Origin: Neisseria sicca
GTDB taxonomy: Bacteria > Pseudomonadota > Gammaproteobacteria > Burkholderiales > Neisseriaceae
Assembly: GCF_003044565.1 (NCBI RefSeq)
Contig: NZ_POXG01000002.1
Location: forward strand, 434,001 to 498,000
Length of the DNA stretch: 64,000 nt
Reading direction: 5' to 3'
Shown here: positions 26,027 to 34,926 of the stretch, piece after piece
Position numbering within the stretch: position 1 is the stretch's first letter
Layout of the letters: each line of letters starts with the position of its first letter
Translations under genes and position numbers: made by a program
Notes under the pieces: model-generated
What the model was told of the DNA's origin: nothing
Database searches by the model: none
What the model saw: only the letters and a program-made list of their open reading frames with translations

Positions 26027-26056
26027 AAACGGCAGCCTCTGACACGGCTGCCGTTT
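26027..26056 (-). terminator. Rho-independent terminator of the nuo operon
   Basis: On the minus strand AAACGGCAGCC and GGCTGCCGTTT form an 11-bp stem followed by T-rich DNA, 13 bases after the nuoN stop. It does not contain an uptake sequence. Confidence 0.8.
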
Positions 26057-26068
26057 CGGTTCATCGCC

Positions 26069-27511
26069 TTACAAAGTGTTTTCCAAAGCTCTTGCGCACC
26101 AGTCAATCATCGTTTGCGGCATCACACCCCACAAAACCAGCAAAAACGCGTTGACGCTTAGGAAGAATTTGGCGGCGTAATTGCTGCCGACGGGCTGGTC
26201 ATGGGCGGGTTCGTCGAAATACATGACTTTAACCACACGCAGGTAGTAGAACGCGCCGATTAAGGACATAACGACGGCGAAAACCGACAACCAAACGTGA
26301 TGGAATTTCAGCAACACCATAATCACACCGAATTTGGCATAGAAACCCATCAGCGGCGGGATACCTGCCATAGAGAACATAACCAGCAGCATCAGGAAGG
26401 CAAACCAAGCATGACGTTGGTTCAAACCTGCCAAATCTTTGATTTCTTCACACTCGATATTGTCGTTGGACAATACCATCAATATGCCGAAGCCCGCAGC
26501 CGCCATCAACGCATAAGTAATGGCGTAATACAGACCTGCGGTAGCACCGATTGAGCCTGCCATAAACGCCAGCAGGATAAAGCCCATGTGCGACACAGTC
26601 GAATAGGCAAGCATACGTTTGATATTGGTCTGCATAATCGCGGCAAGATTACCGACCACAAGCGATGCGACGGCAAGAACGGCAAACATAGGCGCCCAGT
26701 ATTGATGCACTTCGCCAAAGCCGGTCAGCAAAATACGGAAAGCAAACATCACAGCGGCAATTTTAGGCGCCGTACCGATAAACGCGGCGACGGATGTCGG
26801 CGCACCGTGGTACACGTCGGGCACCCACATATGAAACGGCACTGCGCCCAGTTTGAACGCCACCGCCACAACGATAAACACCAGCCCCAGTTTCAACAGC
26901 CACTCGTTGGCAATTTCGCTATAAGACGATGCCAAAACAGTGGCGAAGTCGAGCGAATGCGTCGCGCCGTACACCATCGAAATACCGTAGAGCAGCAGAC
27001 CGGAAGCCAGCGCACCCAAGACGAAATATTTGAGCGCGGCTTCGGCGGAGCGTCCGGAATCCCGGCGCAGGGCAATCATGGCGTAAAGCGACAGCGACAA
27101 AAGTTCCAGACCGATATAGGCGGTCAGGAAATGCGCCGCGCTCACCATCACGCTCATGCCTAAGAGCGCAAACAGCGACAAAGTGTAAAACTCGCCTTTA
27201 AAAATACCGCGCGCCTGATTGTAGGGCTTGCTGTAAATAAACAGCCCGAAGGTCAGCCCGTACAGCACCAGCTTGGACAGGCGCGACATACCGTCGGCGA
27301 CATACATTCCGTTAAATGCCAACACACTGCCCTGCTCCCACACTGCAAGCTGCGCACCTGTCACGACAATAATGGTGCCCAAGCTCATCAGATGGGTCAG
27401 ATAGCGGTTTTCATCGCTAATCCACAAGTCCGCCAGCAACACCACCAACAGCAGCGCAAACAGCACGATTTCGGGCATGGCAGGCATTAAGTTCAAATCA
27501 ATCAAGTTCAT
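26069..27511 (-). CDS. nuoN: NADH-quinone oxidoreductase subunit N
   Basis: The 480-residue protein is an antiporter-like membrane subunit of complex I with about 14 membrane segments and the conserved SAAHFLTAYIGLELLSL and KLGAVPFHMWVPDVY regions, the latter with the buried proton-channel Lys. It helps to move protons across the inner membrane. The start at ATG 27511 is set by GAGG six bases upstream; an in-frame GTG at 27517 is too near that site. It is the last nuo gene and follows nuoM by 9 bases. Confidence 0.96.
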   Translation of the reverse strand: MNLIDLNLMPAMPEIVLFALLLVVLLADLWISDENRYLTHLMSLGTIIVVTGAQLAVWEQGSVLAFNGMYVADGMSRLSKLVLYGLTFGLFIYSKPYNQARGIFKGEFYTLSLFALLGMSVMVSAAHFLTAYIGLELLSLSLYAMIALRRDSGRSAEAALKYFVLGALASGLLLYGISMVYGATHSLDFATVLASSYSEIANEWLLKLGLVFIVVAVAFKLGAVPFHMWVPDVYHGAPTSVAAFIGTAPKIAAVMFAFRILLTGFGEVHQYWAPMFAVLAVASLVVGNLAAIMQTNIKRMLAYSTVSHMGFILLAFMAGSIGATAGLYYAITYALMAAAGFGILMVLSNDNIECEEIKDLAGLNQRHAWFAFLMLLVMFSMAGIPPLMGFYAKFGVIMVLLKFHHVWLSVFAVVMSLIGAFYYLRVVKVMYFDEPAHDQPVGSNYAAKFFLSVNAFLLVLWGVMPQTMIDWCARALENTL

Positions 27512-27520
27512 TCGCACACC

Positions 27521-29017
27521 TCAAATCTTGCTTTGCGCCACATGGGCAATCAAATCGTTTGCCGCCTGATGCACCACTTCGATAAACGCCTGCGGATACA
27601 GGCCCATACCCAATACCGCAACCGCCAAAATCGCCAGAATCGCAAATTCGCGGCAGTTGATGTCTTTCATATCGGCAACGTGCGGATTGCCGACCACGCC
27701 GAAAATCACGCGCTTATACATCCACAGCGTGTAAGACGCGCCGTAAATCAGCGTCAGCGCCGCCAGCGCGCCCACCCAGAAATTCACTTTGACCGCGCCC
27801 ATAATCACCATAAACTCGCCCACGAAGCCCGAAGTCGCCGGCAGACCCGCATTCGCCATCGCAAACAGCATCATAAAAGCCGCAAACTTGGGCATCACGT
27901 TCACCACGCCGCCGTAATCGGCGATATTGCGCGTGTGCAGGCGGTCGTACATCACACCGATACACATAAACATCGCCGCCGACACGAAACCGTGCGAAAT
28001 CATCTGGATGACCGCGCCTTTCAACGCCCAGTCGTTCAACTGGCCGTTAATGAATAAGAACATCCCCAAGGTAACGAAACCCATATGGCTGATGGACGAA
28101 TACGCCACCAGTTTTTTCATATCGGTCTGCACCAGCGCAACCATGCCGATATACACCACCGCAATCAGGCTCAACACAATGATGACCGGCGCGAAATAGC
28201 GCGACGCATCGGGCAGAATCGGCAGAATGAAGCGCAAAAAGCCGTATGCGCCCAATTTCAGCGTAATCGCCGCCAATACCATCGAACCGCCCGTCGGCGC
28301 CTCAACGTGGGCATCCGGCAGCCAAGTGTGCACGGGGAACATCGGCACTTTCACCGCAAACGACAGGAAAAACGCCACAAACAAAAGCTGTTGCACGCCC
28401 AGCGGAATCTGTTTGATGTTTTGGAAATCCTCAATCGCAAAGCCGCCGACTTGGTAAGACAGGTACACAATCGCCACCAGCATCAGCAACGAACCCATCA
28501 GCGTATAGAGAAACAGCTTCACCGACGCATACACGCGGCGCGGACCACCCCACACACCGATAATCAGGTACAGCGGAATCAGCATACCCTCGAAGAACAC
28601 ATAAAACAGCAGGGCATCCCGCGCTGAAAACGCGCCGTTAATCAGGCCCGACATGATTAAAAACGCCGCCATATACTGCGCCGGACGCTTCTGAATCACT
28701 TCCCAACCCGCCAGCACCACCATCAGCGTGATAAACGCGTTCAGAATGACAAACAGCACCGAAATACCGTCCACCCCCAGCGAGTAATTGATTCGCAAAA
28801 GCGGAATCCACTCGTGGAACTCGGTAAACTGATAGCCGCCGCTCAAACGGTCGAAACCCGTAAACAAGGGCAGCGTTACCAAGAAACCGGCAAGCGCACC
28901 GATTAAAGCGAGCACGCGGGCAAGCGGCGCACGGCTGTCCGGCCCCGTCGCCAAAACCAGCACGCCTGCAGCGATGGGTATCCATATTGCCAAGCTGAGT
29001 AGGTAGTTGGAAAACAT
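27521..29017 (-). CDS. nuoM: NADH-quinone oxidoreductase subunit M
   Basis: The 498-residue membrane subunit of complex I is related to Mrp antiporters. It shows about 14 hydrophobic segments, the conserved MPFFFEG-like YVFFEGMLIPLYLIIG helix with a channel Glu, and FAVKVPMFPVHTWLPDAHVEAPT. Length is typical. The gene is separated from nuoL by a cupin and a chorismate mutase gene, whereas the usual order places nuoL-nuoM directly together. Confidence 0.96.
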   Translation of the reverse strand: MFSNYLLSLAIWIPIAAGVLVLATGPDSRAPLARVLALIGALAGFLVTLPLFTGFDRLSGGYQFTEFHEWIPLLRINYSLGVDGISVLFVILNAFITLMVVLAGWEVIQKRPAQYMAAFLIMSGLINGAFSARDALLFYVFFEGMLIPLYLIIGVWGGPRRVYASVKLFLYTLMGSLLMLVAIVYLSYQVGGFAIEDFQNIKQIPLGVQQLLFVAFFLSFAVKVPMFPVHTWLPDAHVEAPTGGSMVLAAITLKLGAYGFLRFILPILPDASRYFAPVIIVLSLIAVVYIGMVALVQTDMKKLVAYSSISHMGFVTLGMFLFINGQLNDWALKGAVIQMISHGFVSAAMFMCIGVMYDRLHTRNIADYGGVVNVMPKFAAFMMLFAMANAGLPATSGFVGEFMVIMGAVKVNFWVGALAALTLIYGASYTLWMYKRVIFGVVGNPHVADMKDINCREFAILAILAVAVLGMGLYPQAFIEVVHQAANDLIAHVAQSKI

Positions 29018-29063
29018 AGTGGTTAACCTGTGGTTAAAATAAAAATATAGTTGTGTGGGTTGG

Positions 29064-29099
29064 TTTTTCAGACGACGTTTTAAGAGGTCGTCTGAAAAA
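29064..29099. repeat. Inverted DUS pair upstream of nuoM
   Basis: TTTTTCAGACGAC and GTCGTCTGAAAAA form an inverted pair about 50 bases before nuoM. In the minus direction it would lie between the cupin gene and nuoM and could attenuate read-through into nuoMN. Confidence 0.55.
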
Positions 29100-29151
29100 G
29101 ATTGTTCAGGCTTCTGCTATTTGTTTCAAGCTAATTCTGCCGAATCTTCCA

Positions 29152-29239
29152 GCCGTAGGTCGGATTCTCGAATCCGACACGCTGTACTATTTTCTTTTTC
29201 ATGTCGGATACAAGTATCCGACCTACAACTTGAATGGTT
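29152..29239 (+). repeat. 88-bp direct repeat, copy 1
   Basis: This element contains two perfect 9-bp inverted repeats: GTCGGATTC/GAATCCGAC and GTCGGATAC/GTATCCGAC. A second copy at 30013-30100 differs in one of 88 bases and lies in the same direction. Each is followed at once by a DUS. The two copies bracket the cupin and chorismate mutase genes. Confidence 0.9.
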
Positions 29240-29256
29240 TTCTTTTTCAGACGACC

Positions 29257-29577
29257 TCAAACACTGCCGTCTTTCTCAATCACCAAAATCCGAGCTTCGC
29301 CGCACGGATGGGCAACGTGTTCCGTACCGATTCCTGCGTAGAAGATGTCGCCGCTTTTCAACCGAACGATGCGTTCTTCGCCGTTTTCTCGGTAGTGCAT
29401 ATCAACTTCGCCGTCCATCACGGCAAACACTTCCTCGCCGTCGTTGACGTGCCATTTGTAGGACTGGTCCGTCCAGTGCAGGCGCACGGTGGTGCCGTTC
29501 ATATTGGCGATGTCGAGTGCGCCCCATGCGCGGGAAGCGGTAAATTCGGCGGAGCGGATGGTATGTGCGTCGGGCAT
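29257..29577 (-). CDS. Cupin domain protein
   Basis: The 106-residue protein is a single cupin barrel. Motif 1 appears as WHVNDGEEVFAVMDGEVDM with the metal-ligand-type His and Glu, and motif 2 as LKSGDIFYAGIGTEHVAH. Small cupins bind a metal and act as isomerases, oxygenases or sensors; the substrate is not evident. It is encoded 53 bases after the chorismate mutase gene and the pair sits inside the nuo operon between two direct repeats, so it is probably co-transcribed with both. Confidence 0.83.
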   Translation of the reverse strand: MPDAHTIRSAEFTASRAWGALDIANMNGTTVRLHWTDQSYKWHVNDGEEVFAVMDGEVDMHYRENGEERIVRLKSGDIFYAGIGTEHVAHPCGEARILVIEKDGSV

Positions 29578-29630
29578 TTTCGCGTCTCTTTGATTCTGTA
29601 TCTAGATAAACCTGTCGATACAACTGTTTA

Positions 29631-29936
29631 TTAAATCCCGTCGGCACGGTTGGTTTCCATCTCCAATTTAATGAACGCATCAATCATGCTGCGCCAAACT
29701 GCTTCGGCCACTTCGGGCGACAAACCGGCCTTTTCGGCATAGGCACGGCGCGAGGCAATCACTTGCGCCACCCGTTCGGGCGCGGAAACCGCCTGCACAT
29801 CGTTTTTAGGTTTCAGACGGCCTGCCTGCCGTACCAGCTTCTGCCGGCGGGCGAGCAATTCTATTAATTCCTTGTCCAAACCGTCGATGGCTTCGCGGAC
29901 TTTGTCTAGGGTTTGCGGTAATTTGTATTCAACCAT
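29631..29936 (-). CDS. Chorismate mutase, AroQ/PchB type
   Basis: The 101-residue all-helical protein has the layout of stand-alone AroQ enzymes: LDKVREAIDGLDKELIELLARRQKLV with the conserved Arg and Asp, then VRQAGRLK, then PERVAQVIASRRAYAEKAGLSPEVAEAVWRSMI. It would rearrange chorismate to prephenate; a PchB-like isochorismate pyruvate-lyase activity is the alternative, since these share the fold. ATG 29936 gives the normal length, whereas a longer frame to 30041 includes uptake DNA. Presence in the nuo operon is unusual. Confidence 0.85.
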   Translation of the reverse strand: MVEYKLPQTLDKVREAIDGLDKELIELLARRQKLVRQAGRLKPKNDVQAVSAPERVAQVIASRRAYAEKAGLSPEVAEAVWRSMIDAFIKLEMETNRADGI

Positions 29937-29952
29937 TGTTTCTCGTGTTTTC

Positions 29953-29984
29953 TTTTTCAGACGGCCTAAACGTCGTCTGAAAAT
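29953..29984. repeat. Inverted DUS-like pair before chorismate mutase
   Basis: TTTTCAGACGGCCT and CGTCGTCTGAAAA face each other. The left arm reads as the AGGCCGTCTGAA dialect, a variant of the local consensus. Confidence 0.5.
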
Positions 29985-30012
29985 CTCATTTTTACCTGCA
30001 CAATCCCGATAT

Positions 30013-30100
30013 GCCGTAAGTCGGATTCTCGAATCCGACACGCTGTACTATTTTCTTTTTCATGTCGGATACAAGTATCCGACCTACAACTTGAATGGTT
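30013..30100 (+). repeat. 88-bp direct repeat, copy 2
   Basis: This copy has 87 of 88 bases identical to 29152-29239, including both internal palindromes, and lies between nuoL and the chorismate mutase gene. Confidence 0.9.
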
Positions 30101-30101
30101 C

Positions 30102-30146
30102 TTTTCAGACGACCTCTAAACCGACTACGGACAGGTCGTCTGAAAC
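30102..30146. repeat. Inverted DUS pair after nuoL
   Basis: TTTTCAGACGACCT and AGGTCGTCTGAAA are separated by about 18 bases and lie 8 bases past the nuoL stop (minus strand). They could reduce transcription from nuoL to the inserted genes. Confidence 0.55.
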
Positions 30147-30153
30147 TCTGCCT

Positions 30154-32178
30154 TTATCTGAACAATCCCCAGAAAGTCATGCCGAGCAATACCAATACAC
30201 CGAATACCATAGCAGCGGCATAGGTATAGATGAAGCCGGTTTGGACTTTGCGTACCTGCGCGGCAATCGCGCCGACCAGTTTGGCGGAGCCGTTGACGAT
30301 ACCGTTGTCGATAATGGCGGTATCGCCGACTTTCCAGAAGAAAGTACCCAATGCGCGCGTGCCTTTGGCGAAAACATTGAAATACAGGGCGTCGAGGTAG
30401 TATTTGTTTTCAAACAAAACGTAAACCGGACGGAACGCCTGTGCAATTTTCGCAGGCAGGTGCGGCAGTTTGACGTACAAGAGCCATGCGCTCAATACGC
30501 CTGCGATAGCAAGGTAGAGTACAGGCGAATGCAGGCTGTGCGACACCATTGCCAATGCGCCGTGGAACTCTTCCTTCATGATGTGCATGGTCGGATGCGC
30601 GTCGGCGTTGACGAAAATCACGTCTTTGAAGAAATCGCCGTAAAGCATAGGCTCGATGGCAACATAGCCGATGATGACGGACGGAATGGCAAGCAGAATT
30701 AGCGGCAGGGTAACGACCAACGGGCTTTCATGCGGATTGTCGTTTTTGCCCAAGCCGTGATGCTCTTCACCATGATGATCGTCATGATGTTCAGGCAGGC
30801 TGCGCCATTTCTCTTCGCCGTGGAACACCATAAAGTATTGGCGGAATGCGTAGAACGCAGTAACGAACACGCTGGCGAGGACGGCGAAATAGGCAAATCC
30901 GCTGCCCGGCAGGGTGCTGTATTTCGCTGCTTCGATAATCGAATCTTTGGAGTAGAAGCCGGAGAAGAACGGCGTACCGATCAGCGACAAGTTACCGATC
31001 AGCATAGTTAACCAAGTAATCGGCATGTATTTTTTCAGATTGCCCATGTGGCGCATGTCTTGGTCGTGGTGCATACCAATAATTGCGCTACCCGCCGCCA
31101 AGAACAGCAAGGCTTTAAAAAAGGCGTGGGTCATGACGTGGAACATCGCCACGGAATAGGCGGACGCGCCCAGAGCCACGGTCATGTAGCCCAGTTGCGA
31201 CAGGGTGGAATACGCAACCACGCGCTTGATGTCGTTTTGAATCACGCCCAAGAAGCCCATAAACAGGGCGGTAATCGCGCCAATCACCATAATGACCGAC
31301 AGCGCGGTGCTGCTCATTTCGTAAATCGGCGACATGCGCGATACCATGAACAGACCCGCCGTAACCATCGTCGCGGCGTGAATCAATGCAGAAATCGGGG
31401 TCGGGCCTTCCATCGAATCGGGCAGCCAGACATGCAGCGGGAACTGCGCCGATTTACCCATCGCGCCCACAAACAACAGCAGGCAGGTTACGGTAATCAA
31501 AGACCATTCCACACCGGGGAAAAGCTGGATGGTGGCATTTTGTACGTTGGGCAGATAGGCGAATACGTCCTGGTAGCGCAGGCTGCCACCGAAATAGGCA
31601 AGTACCAAACCGATACCGAGCAAAAAGCCGAAGTCGCCGACACGGTTGATCAAAAAGGCTTTCAGATTGGCAAAAATCGCGCTCGGACGTTTGAAATAGA
31701 AACCGATCAAGAGATACGACACCAAACCCACCGCTTCCCAACCGAAGAAGAGCTGAATGAAGTTGTTGCTCATAATCAGCATCAACATGCTGAATGTAAA
31801 CAAAGAAATATAGCTGAAGAAGCGTTGGTAGCCGACTTTTTCATCGTGCATATAGCCGATGGTGTAGATATGCACCATCAACGACACGCCCGTTACCACG
31901 ACCATCATCATCGCCGTCATCGTATCGACCAAGAAGCCGACGGAAAAATCCAAACCGCCCATCGTCAGCCAGGTATAGACATTCTCGTCAAACTTGGCGC
32001 GGCTGCCGTCGATAAAGCCCCACAGCACATAAGCCGACAGCACGGCGGACACCGCCACGCCGAGTATCGTAACCGTATGCGCGCCGGCACGTCCGATTTT
32101 ATTGCCGAACAAACCCGCAATCAGCGAGCCTGCCAAAGGCACGAGGGCAATGATGAGATATAAAGTCATGTCGTTCAT
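30154..32178 (-). CDS. nuoL: NADH-quinone oxidoreductase subunit L
   Basis: The 674-residue protein is the largest antiporter-like subunit of complex I, with about 16 membrane segments, the conserved FFGWEAVGLVSYLLIGF segment carrying the channel Glu, and FPLHVWLPDSMEGPTPISAL. The C-terminal lateral helix region lies beyond residue 520. The His-rich cytoplasmic loop (about 455-480, HHDDHHGEEHHG) is notable and is a family-variable region. The start MNDMTL at 32178 is conventional; ATG 32169 is an alternative. Confidence 0.97.
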   Translation of the reverse strand: MNDMTLYLIIALVPLAGSLIAGLFGNKIGRAGAHTVTILGVAVSAVLSAYVLWGFIDGSRAKFDENVYTWLTMGGLDFSVGFLVDTMTAMMMVVVTGVSLMVHIYTIGYMHDEKVGYQRFFSYISLFTFSMLMLIMSNNFIQLFFGWEAVGLVSYLLIGFYFKRPSAIFANLKAFLINRVGDFGFLLGIGLVLAYFGGSLRYQDVFAYLPNVQNATIQLFPGVEWSLITVTCLLLFVGAMGKSAQFPLHVWLPDSMEGPTPISALIHAATMVTAGLFMVSRMSPIYEMSSTALSVIMVIGAITALFMGFLGVIQNDIKRVVAYSTLSQLGYMTVALGASAYSVAMFHVMTHAFFKALLFLAAGSAIIGMHHDQDMRHMGNLKKYMPITWLTMLIGNLSLIGTPFFSGFYSKDSIIEAAKYSTLPGSGFAYFAVLASVFVTAFYAFRQYFMVFHGEEKWRSLPEHHDDHHGEEHHGLGKNDNPHESPLVVTLPLILLAIPSVIIGYVAIEPMLYGDFFKDVIFVNADAHPTMHIMKEEFHGALAMVSHSLHSPVLYLAIAGVLSAWLLYVKLPHLPAKIAQAFRPVYVLFENKYYLDALYFNVFAKGTRALGTFFWKVGDTAIIDNGIVNGSAKLVGAIAAQVRKVQTGFIYTYAAAMVFGVLVLLGMTFWGLFR

Positions 32179-32489
32179 TTTGGATGAACCTTTTTGATTT
32201 TAGGAGTTTTCTAAACTTCAGACTGCCCGAAAGGTTTTTTAGATTGGCTTGCCAATTCGACACTTTCAAGCTGTCTTCGTATCTTTATTAATGGGTTTTC
32301 AACTTCAACCCATACTGCACGCTACATACTCAAATCTGATAAAGCTGTCCTTCAAGACAATGGGCTTTAATCGGTCATGTTATTTTTTTCGTCGGGGTTA
32401 GCCCAACCTACCGCATCAGGTCGCCTGAAACAGTCTGAAATCGCTTTTCAGACGCCCCCTACTCTTCCAAATTTCCCATCAGTTTTTGT
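32179..32489. other. Intergenic region inside the nuo operon
   Basis: The 311 bases between nuoL and the small exported protein contain a degenerate DUS pair (AGGTCGCCTGAAA at about 32417, TTTCAGACG at about 32443) and no gene that I can support. Confidence 0.55.
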
Positions 32490-32936
32490 CTAACGGTAAT
32501 CGTTACATACTTCTATTTTCAGAGAACGCCAAATTTTTTTTGGGCTCCAACCCTCTCTTTTAATGAAAAACTGGTCATCAGCATAACCCAACATATCTAT
32601 CTCTTTGCCATTTTGTGAAAAGCTATAAAACTCATGACTCGGGTCGCCAAAATCATCTTTATATTTAGCCAACTTCATGCCGTTATCCAAATATATTTTT
32701 TGTTTGACCAGTCGGTAAGTACCACGTCGTACCTTTCCAGGCTTATCATCGCTCTGCATGCAATATTGACGATTTGGAAATAAGGCAACAGTCACAATTT
32801 TTGCATTTCCCTGTCCAAAATATGGGGTCATATATAACCCTGCCGGACGGCTACTTTTAGCCAGCGCAACACTAGAAGAGCAAGCAATCAAGAAAGCTAA
32901 TAAACCTAGCTTGGCATAATTCGATATATTTCTCAT
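32490..32936 (-). CDS. Small exported protein of unknown function
   Basis: The 148-residue product has an N-terminal hydrophobic stretch (LGLLAFLIACSSSVALA). It can be read as a signal peptidase I signal ending ALA or as a lipoprotein with LIAC; both are plausible. The mature part has beta-type alternation (RRGTYRLVKQKIYLDNGMKL) and three cysteines, without a family I recognise. Its DNA is noticeably AT-richer than nuoK and nuoL, and an A8 run lies near the 3' end. It is an insertion in the usual nuo order between nuoK and nuoL. Confidence 0.72.
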   Translation of the reverse strand: MRNISNYAKLGLLAFLIACSSSVALAKSSRPAGLYMTPYFGQGNAKIVTVALFPNRQYCMQSDDKPGKVRRGTYRLVKQKIYLDNGMKLAKYKDDFGDPSHEFYSFSQNGKEIDMLGYADDQFFIKREGWSPKKIWRSLKIEVCNDYR

Positions 32937-33015
32937 TTTTTATATTTATTGGCGACCATACACTTATAAACATATTGGGAAGGGGATCTGCATTTTTCAG
33001 ACGACCCCTGTCTCC

Positions 33016-33321
33016 CTAACCTTTCAACTCGTCCAAATCGGCAACATTAATCGTTTGTCGGTTGCGGTACACCAGCACCATAATCGCCAAACCGATGGCG
33101 GATTCGGCAGCAGCGACAGTCAATACGAAGAATACGAAAATCTGTCCGGCGGTATCGCCCAGATGCTGCGAGAAGGCGATAAAGTTGAAGTTCACCGCCA
33201 AGAGCATCAGCTCGATCGACATCAGTAAGACCAGCACGTTTTTGCGGTTCATAAAAATGCCCATCGCGCTGATACCGAACAGGAGCGCGCCCAATACCAA
33301 ATAATGCGTCAAGGTAATCAT
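33016..33321 (-). CDS. nuoK: NADH-quinone oxidoreductase subunit K
   Basis: The 101-residue membrane subunit has three predicted helices and the conserved [16 protein letters not shown] segment with the channel Glu. Start [15 protein letters not shown] is typical of the family. It overlaps the nuoJ stop by 4 bases (ATGA), a coupling usual for this pair. Confidence 0.97.
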
Positions 33322-33989
33322 GCTTTGCCCTCCTCTTTCGGCTTGAGGTCGTCTGAAACTTCGTTTTCTTCGAGAGATTCGGTTTGCGGTTTCACGGCTT
33401 CCATTTTCACCAAGCGCATACGACCTTGGTCGGCGCGTACTTTAACTTGGTCGGCAGGATCCATGCGTTTTGGATTGATGGTTTTGCGGTGAACCAGCGC
33501 AATCGCCGCCACCATACCCAACAGCAGCAATACCGCCGCCAATTCAAACGGCAACAGGTATTCGGTATAAATACGACTGCCCAAATCGCGGATGTTGTTG
33601 TAATCCGCAGGAATGTCTTTCATCAAACCAAACGCGGCAAGGTCGGTTTTCGGGTTGACCAAAATCAGAATCAGGACAACTGCTAACAACGTACCGACCA
33701 CACCGGCAACAGGCGCATGACGCCAGAAACCGGCGCGCATTTCCTCGATGTCGATGTTCAGCATCATCACGACGAACAGGAACAACACCATCACGGCGCC
33801 GACATACACAACCACCAGCGTAACGCCCAAAAACTCTGCCTGCATCAGCATCCAAATCATCGCGCTCACGCAGAAGGTCAGCACCAGATGCAAAGCAGCA
33901 TGGACAGGGTTTTTCGCAGTAACGGTACGCAGCGCGCCGTATAGGACGATGGCGGCAAGGATATAGAACAGAATCGCGGAAAAAGTCAT
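33318..33989 (-). CDS. nuoJ: NADH-quinone oxidoreductase subunit J
   Basis: The 223-residue protein has five predicted membrane helices in the first 165 residues ([16 protein letters not shown] onward) and the [21 protein letters not shown] segment conserved in NuoJ. The C-terminal tail beyond residue 170 is charged. A DUS encodes part of the tail at about 33345-33357 (minus strand SDDLK). It participates in the proton path of complex I. Confidence 0.96.
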
Positions 33990-34000
33990 TCGTCTGCTCC

Positions 34001-34480
34001 TTAGCGGTATGGCGCGTCAGCGGCTTTGCGTTTGGCGATTTCGGCTTCGTATTTGTCGCCGATTGCCAAGAGGATCGGCTTGGTCATGTGCAAGTCGCCT
34101 TTTTTCTCACCGTGGTATTCAAAAATATGCGTTTCCACAATCGCATCGGTCGGACAGGCCTCTTCGCAGAAGCCGCAGAAGATGCACTTGGTCAGGTCAA
34201 TGTCGTAACGCTTGGTTCGGCGCGTGCCGTCTTCGCGTTCTTCCGATTCGATGTTGATCGCCATTGCGGGGCAAACGGCTTCACACAATTTACATGCGAT
34301 GCAGCGTTCCTCGCCGTTTGGGTAACGGCGTTGCGCGTGCAGACCGCGGAAACGCACCGACTGCGGCGTTTTCTCTTCGGGGAAATAAATCGTGTCTTTG
34401 CGGGCGAAAAAGTTTTTGAGCGTTACGCCCATGCCTTTTACCAACTCGCCCAGAAGAAAGGTTTTTACTAAGTTAGCCAT
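34001..34480 (-). CDS. nuoI: NADH-quinone oxidoreductase subunit I
   Basis: The 159-residue protein carries two [4Fe-4S] motifs, [12 protein letters not shown] and [12 protein letters not shown], that pass electrons toward the quinone site in the hydrophilic arm of complex I. ATG 34480 is chosen because AAGGGG lies at a normal distance and it gives the usual length, rather than an in-frame TTG at 34489. It follows nuoJ by 11 bases. Confidence 0.97.
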
Positions 34481-34538
34481 ATTATTCAACCCCTTATCTC
34501 AGGGAATATTTTGAGGGCTTTAAGCCGTCTGAAACTGG

Positions 34539-34877
34539 TTATTTTAAAAACGAAACGTTGAAATTTGTTTCGCCGCGCTCATCTTCACGCATACGCACAT
34601 TGTAATGATGCACCTGACCGCAGGCCTGTACCGTCCACACTTCCTCGGACTGCATACGTCCTTTCACACGTTTGACATCGCTGATTTTTGCATCGATGGC
34701 TTTGATGTTTTGGCATAAGAAAGCGGCACTTTCCCATTGCTTGATCACCTTCGCGACATCATTGCGCAAAACATTGTCACCGCCGAACGTGGCACTTTGA
34801 CCGCCGTATTGGATACCGCCGACAAGCGCACATGATGCCAAGATGGCGGAACACAACATTGCTGCATATCTCTTCAT
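34539..34877 (-). CDS. Small lipoprotein inside the nuo operon
   Basis: The 112-residue product starts MKRYAAMLCSAILASCAL. The ILASC lipobox predicts lipid attachment at the Cys. The mature part has two further cysteines (AFLCQN, QACGQ) that could pair in the periplasm and no family I know. A ribosome site AAAGG lies before 34886, with ATGs at 34886 and 34877; the latter has better spacing. It separates nuoH and nuoI, which are adjacent in most bacteria. Confidence 0.72.
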   Translation of the reverse strand: MKRYAAMLCSAILASCALVGGIQYGGQSATFGGDNVLRNDVAKVIKQWESAAFLCQNIKAIDAKISDVKRVKGRMQSEEVWTVQACGQVHHYNVRMREDERGETNFNVSFLK

Positions 34878-34926
34878 TTGCTTCATCCTTTCAAAAGCCG
34901 CATCTGAATCAACGTTTTCAGACGAC

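Noticed and set aside
31048..32163. Plus-strand frames opposite nuoL and other nuo genes
   Set aside because: His, Arg and Gln-rich translations are typical of the complement of membrane-protein codons; the nuo genes are clear and complete.
32523..32545. A8/T8 run near the 3' end of the exported protein gene as a phase-variation tract
   Set aside because: It is near the stop codon and too short to expect frequent slippage; a frameshift there would change only the last residues.
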